Assembly: GCA_002841295.1 (NCBI GenBank)
Contig: PHEU01000002.1
Location: 112,979 to 176,978 of the forward strand
From: Actinobacteria bacterium HGW-Actinobacteria-6
GTDB taxonomy: Bacteria; Actinomycetota; Coriobacteriia; Anaerosomatales; Anaerosomataceae
DNA: 64,000 nt
Direction of reading: 5' to 3'
Shown here: in pieces, positions 61,915-64,000 of the stretch
Layout of the letters: each line of letters opens with the position of its first letter
Numbering within the stretch: position 1 is the first letter of the stretch
Translations under genes and position numbers: made by a program
Notes under the pieces: model-generated
The model's input: the letters and a program-made list of their open reading frames with translations, nothing else
What the model was told of the DNA's origin: nothing
Databases searched by the model: none

Positions 61915-61951
61915 GATGGACCCCGCCGAGACACCACCGGCGGGGCCCATC
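61915..61951 (-). promoter_or_regulatory. Long hairpin between ubiD and ribBA
   Basis: GATGG-CCCCGCCG (61915-61928) pairs with CGGCGGGG-CCATC (61938-61951), 13 bp with one mismatch, just upstream of the ribBA ribosome site. Could attenuate ribBA-idi or stabilise an mRNA end. No recognisable FMN riboswitch. Confidence 0.45.
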
Positions 61952-62009
61952 TGGAGAGGGCTCCCGAGGCCCGGCAACCACGGGAAGCATTGGGGTAGCT
62001 AGTCGTTTC

Positions 62010-63500
62010 CTACTTCTCGAACAGCGAAGGCGCCCACTTGGCGGGATCGACGTCCATGAACGCACACCGCTTGAACTTGTCCTTCAGGCTGAAGGGAACG
62101 GTGCAGTCGAAGATGACCTTGCACGAGATACCCTTGTCACGAAGCGCCGGGTTGTACTCGACGCTCTGCGACGGGTCGAGCGGATGGCAGCGCACGCCCG
62201 GGATCATGATCGTGTCGATGTCACCCTGGTAGCGAGTGTTCATCGACCACAGGACGTCGTTGCTATCGAACGGATCCACATCTTCATCAACGAGGATCAC
62301 GTGCTTGAGCTCAGAGAATGCCGAGAAGGCCAGAAGCGCAGCCTGGCGCTGACGTCCTTCGTCGCTCGGGATGCTCTTCTTGAACTGCATGACGGCCATG
62401 TACTTGCCGCCACCGGCGGAGTGAGAGTAAACGTTCACCAGGCGGCCGGGCATCGCGCGCTCGACCATGGCCAGGATGCTGGCCTCTGTGGGAATACCTG
62501 CCATGCTCACATGCTCTTCGCTTGGGCCGATCACGGTCTGCATGATCGGGTTGATGCGATGGGTGATGGCTGTGACCTTGATGACCGGCAGCTCGGGATT
62601 GGCGCCACCCGTGTAACCAGGGAACTCCGGCATGGCCTTCCCAGTATTCGTGTTCTGATCCTCACGTACACGCACGTTGGGGAGCAGCTCACCTTCGATG
62701 ACGTACTCGGCGTTGGCGATGGCCTTCTCGCCGATCGTCACGCACTGGACCATCTCGACTGCCTTGTTACGGATCGCGCCGGCGATGCTCAGCTCGTTGA
62801 ATCCGAGCGGCGTCGTGGGCGGCTCGAAACAGGCCGCAATCTCGATGGCGGGGTCGACGCCGATGCTGATGGAGATCGGCAGCGGCTTGCCGGCCTTCTC
62901 GGCCTTCTCGCGGAAGACGGTCAGATGGCGCGCTCCAGGTACAAAGTACATCGAGATCTCATCCGCGCTCTGCAGGCAGAGGCGGTGAATCGTGACGTCG
63001 GAATCGTCATTCTCGGGATCAGATGCGTAGCACATGCCCATCGTGACGTAAGGACCGGCGTCCTCGGTGGTGTTCGTAGGGGCGGGAAGGAGCTTGCGGA
63101 TGTCGAAGCCAGGTTCGGTCGCGAGGTGAACGACCTCCTGGCACACGGCCTCTTCCTGCGGAATGGTGACAGGCTGGATCGGATTGGCGACAGAGTCCTT
63201 CAGCAGGAAGCCAAGGCGCTTCGGGTCCGTTCCGAGCATGATTCCAACGCGCTCGCGGCTGGCGAGAAGGCCTGTGACGACCCTGGCACCCTCGTGACCC
63301 TTCACGTTGTTGAAGATCATCGCCGGTCCGATTCTCGTCGGACGCATAACCGTGCCCCAGGCACCAATGTGACGGTAGACGCCTGCCAATTCAGCGTTCG
63401 GATCGACCTCAACGTCAGTCTCGATAAGCTGGCCTGGGTACGACTTCAAAAGCTCCAGCATTGAGCGCATGTCCGTGGGCATGCTCTTTTCTTCAGACAT
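62010..63500 (-). CDS. ubiD: UbiD-family (de)carboxylase, prFMN-dependent
   Basis: 496 residues from ATG 63500 (AAGGAG 6 nt upstream). The UbiD core has VTIHRLCLQSADEISMYFVPG and the catalytic E/E region AEYVIEGELLP. The C-terminal half ends DPAKWAPSLFEK. Close to the gallate/protocatechuate decarboxylase (LpdC-like) branch. It removes or adds CO2 on an aromatic or alpha,beta-unsaturated acid using prenylated FMN. Overlaps lpdD by 8 nt. Confidence 0.9.
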   Translation of the reverse strand: MSEEKSMPTDMRSMLELLKSYPGQLIETDVEVDPNAELAGVYRHIGAWGTVMRPTRIGPAMIFNNVKGHEGARVVTGLLASRERVGIMLGTDPKRLGFLLKDSVANPIQPVTIPQEEAVCQEVVHLATEPGFDIRKLLPAPTNTTEDAGPYVTMGMCYASDPENDDSDVTIHRLCLQSADEISMYFVPGARHLTVFREKAEKAGKPLPISISIGVDPAIEIAACFEPPTTPLGFNELSIAGAIRNKAVEMVQCVTIGEKAIANAEYVIEGELLPNVRVREDQNTNTGKAMPEFPGYTGGANPELPVIKVTAITHRINPIMQTVIGPSEEHVSMAGIPTEASILAMVERAMPGRLVNVYSHSAGGGKYMAVMQFKKSIPSDEGRQRQAALLAFSAFSELKHVILVDEDVDPFDSNDVLWSMNTRYQGDIDTIMIPGVRCHPLDPSQSVEYNPALRDKGISCKVIFDCTVPFSLKDKFKRCAFMDVDPAKWAPSLFEK

Positions 63501-63906
63501 TTGAATCTCCTTCATGTGTTGGGTAAAACACGCTTCCGATGTAGGTCTTCACTTCATCAAGACTCGCGCAGTAGTTCTCATTGAGCAGTCGAACATCCTC
63601 GGCTGTGGCGCCGTCAATGTGCAGACCGACCGTCACATTCACACGGCACTTGAAGTCGGCCGCCAGCTCGATTGCGGCTGTTCGCGCGAGGAGATCTTCC
63701 TTATGACCGGTAACACACAGAACACTTGCAGATGCAGAGGGCATATTGCGGTCAGCCAGGCTCGAACGCGGAGTCCCGAGCGCCACCGCCCCGACATGGG
63801 GAGCTTCCCCGCCGCCGAAGCACACTGAGACGTCAGGACCGCAGATCACGACCGTAGCCTCCACACGGTGCGGGGCCTCGCCATAGCTGACCGACTCCGA
63901 CCTCAT
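63493..63906 (-). CDS. lpdD: LpdD-like prenylated-flavin chaperone
   Basis: 137 residues from ATG 63906 (ATGA overlap with the ubiX stop). GGGEAPHVGAVALGTPRSSLAD and GHKEDLLA...VNVTVGLHIDGA match the LpdD family that accompanies UbiX/UbiD (lpdB/lpdC) pairs. Thought to help load prFMN into the decarboxylase. Confidence 0.8.
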   Translation of the reverse strand: MRSESVSYGEAPHRVEATVVICGPDVSVCFGGGEAPHVGAVALGTPRSSLADRNMPSASASVLCVTGHKEDLLARTAAIELAADFKCRVNVTVGLHIDGATAEDVRLLNENYCASLDEVKTYIGSVFYPTHEGDSNV

Positions 63907-64000
63907 CCGACCTCAACGCCCTTCCATGACACGAACTTGCTGTGCTCCAGACCAAACTGGCGAAGGACCTTGCCTACCACATGGTTGATCTGGTCTTCCA
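63903..64000 (-). CDS. ubiX: UbiX flavin prenyltransferase, C-terminus only
   Basis: The last 32 codons are in the window: EDQINHVVGKVLRQFGLEH...FVSWKGVEVG. The (D)xxxHxVGxVLxxxGxEH motif is the UbiX C-terminus. The rest lies beyond the edge. The stop (63903-63905) overlaps lpdD by 4 nt. It makes prFMN from FMN and dimethylallyl phosphate. Confidence 0.78.
   Translation of the reverse strand, partial: EDQINHVVGKVLRQFGLEHSKFVSWKGVEVG

Noticed and set aside
61955..61995. SAM-riboswitch-like GCCCGGCAACCACGGG on the plus strand
   Set aside because: No plus-strand gene follows, and the rest of the SAM aptamer is absent.
62184..63464. 426-codon plus-strand open frame
   Set aside because: Antisense to ubiD; rich in Arg/Asp/His with no recognisable domain, and the minus strand has a clear UbiD family protein.

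Overview
The window is high-GC, densely coded bacterial DNA with genes on both strands. Gene content points to Actinomycetota, most likely an anaerobic lineage near Coriobacteriia. The evidence is an fhaA-fhaB-pstP-rodA/pbpA-pknB cluster, CWB2 cell-wall repeats, a SufCB-only Fe-S system, an NRAMP-related Mg transporter of the kind known from Eggerthella, multihaem cytochromes and a prFMN/UbiD module. The taxonomic call is inference from gene content; there is no rRNA here.

Layout: 1-6.6 kb holds a truncated membrane diguanylate cyclase, larB-larC (nickel-pincer cofactor), a MutY-like glycosylase without Fe-S ligands, and sufC-sufB followed by a tiny zinc-finger protein. 6.6-12.6 kb has two small unknown genes, haem o synthase, a HemN/HemW-like radical SAM enzyme, a large SPFH protein and a DUF2177 membrane protein. 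12.7-19.1 kb has a Gly-Asp-Pro repeat LPxTG surface protein, an ABC-2 exporter, a secreted Lys/Ala-rich protein, tRNA-Leu(CAG), and an ArsS-type radical SAM gene that probably encodes selenocysteine, coupled to a fused pair of 'rSAM/selenodomain-associated' transferases. 19-31 kb has a ClC channel, then a phospho-signalling and cell-wall cluster (Ser/Thr kinase, two FHA proteins, PP2C, a RodA-PBP fusion, PknB with PASTA domains), a DMT transporter and a phosphoribosyltransferase.

31-48.4 kb holds a beta-helix/CWB2 surface protein, tRNA-Arg(CCT), a hybrid histidine kinase with three separate receivers, two paralogous seven-haem cytochromes, a nitrate/sulfonate-type ABC importer, a GNAT, a HAD hydrolase, and a 1,026-residue cytochrome with about 22 haem sites behind a solute-binding lipoprotein. 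48.4-52.1 kb is an M-box (Mg2+) riboswitch driving a divergent MgtE and an NRMT-like transporter. 52.2-58.9 kb contains 5-formyl-THF cyclo-ligase, a polysaccharide deacetylase, YbaK, GNAT, PRC-barrel and YtxH proteins, and a T-box-controlled aminotransferase plus D-Ala-D-Ala ligase. 59.0-59.96 kb is a scar of three gene fragments.

The right end (60.0-64.0 kb, minus strand) is ubiX(partial)-lpdD-ubiD-ribBA-idi. It pairs a UbiD decarboxylase and its prenylated-FMN synthase with enzymes that make the flavin precursor and the dimethylallyl donor. This appears to be a self-supplying prFMN operon, and with the Sec-ArsS locus and the M-box/MgtE/NRMT unit it is the most interesting part of the window.
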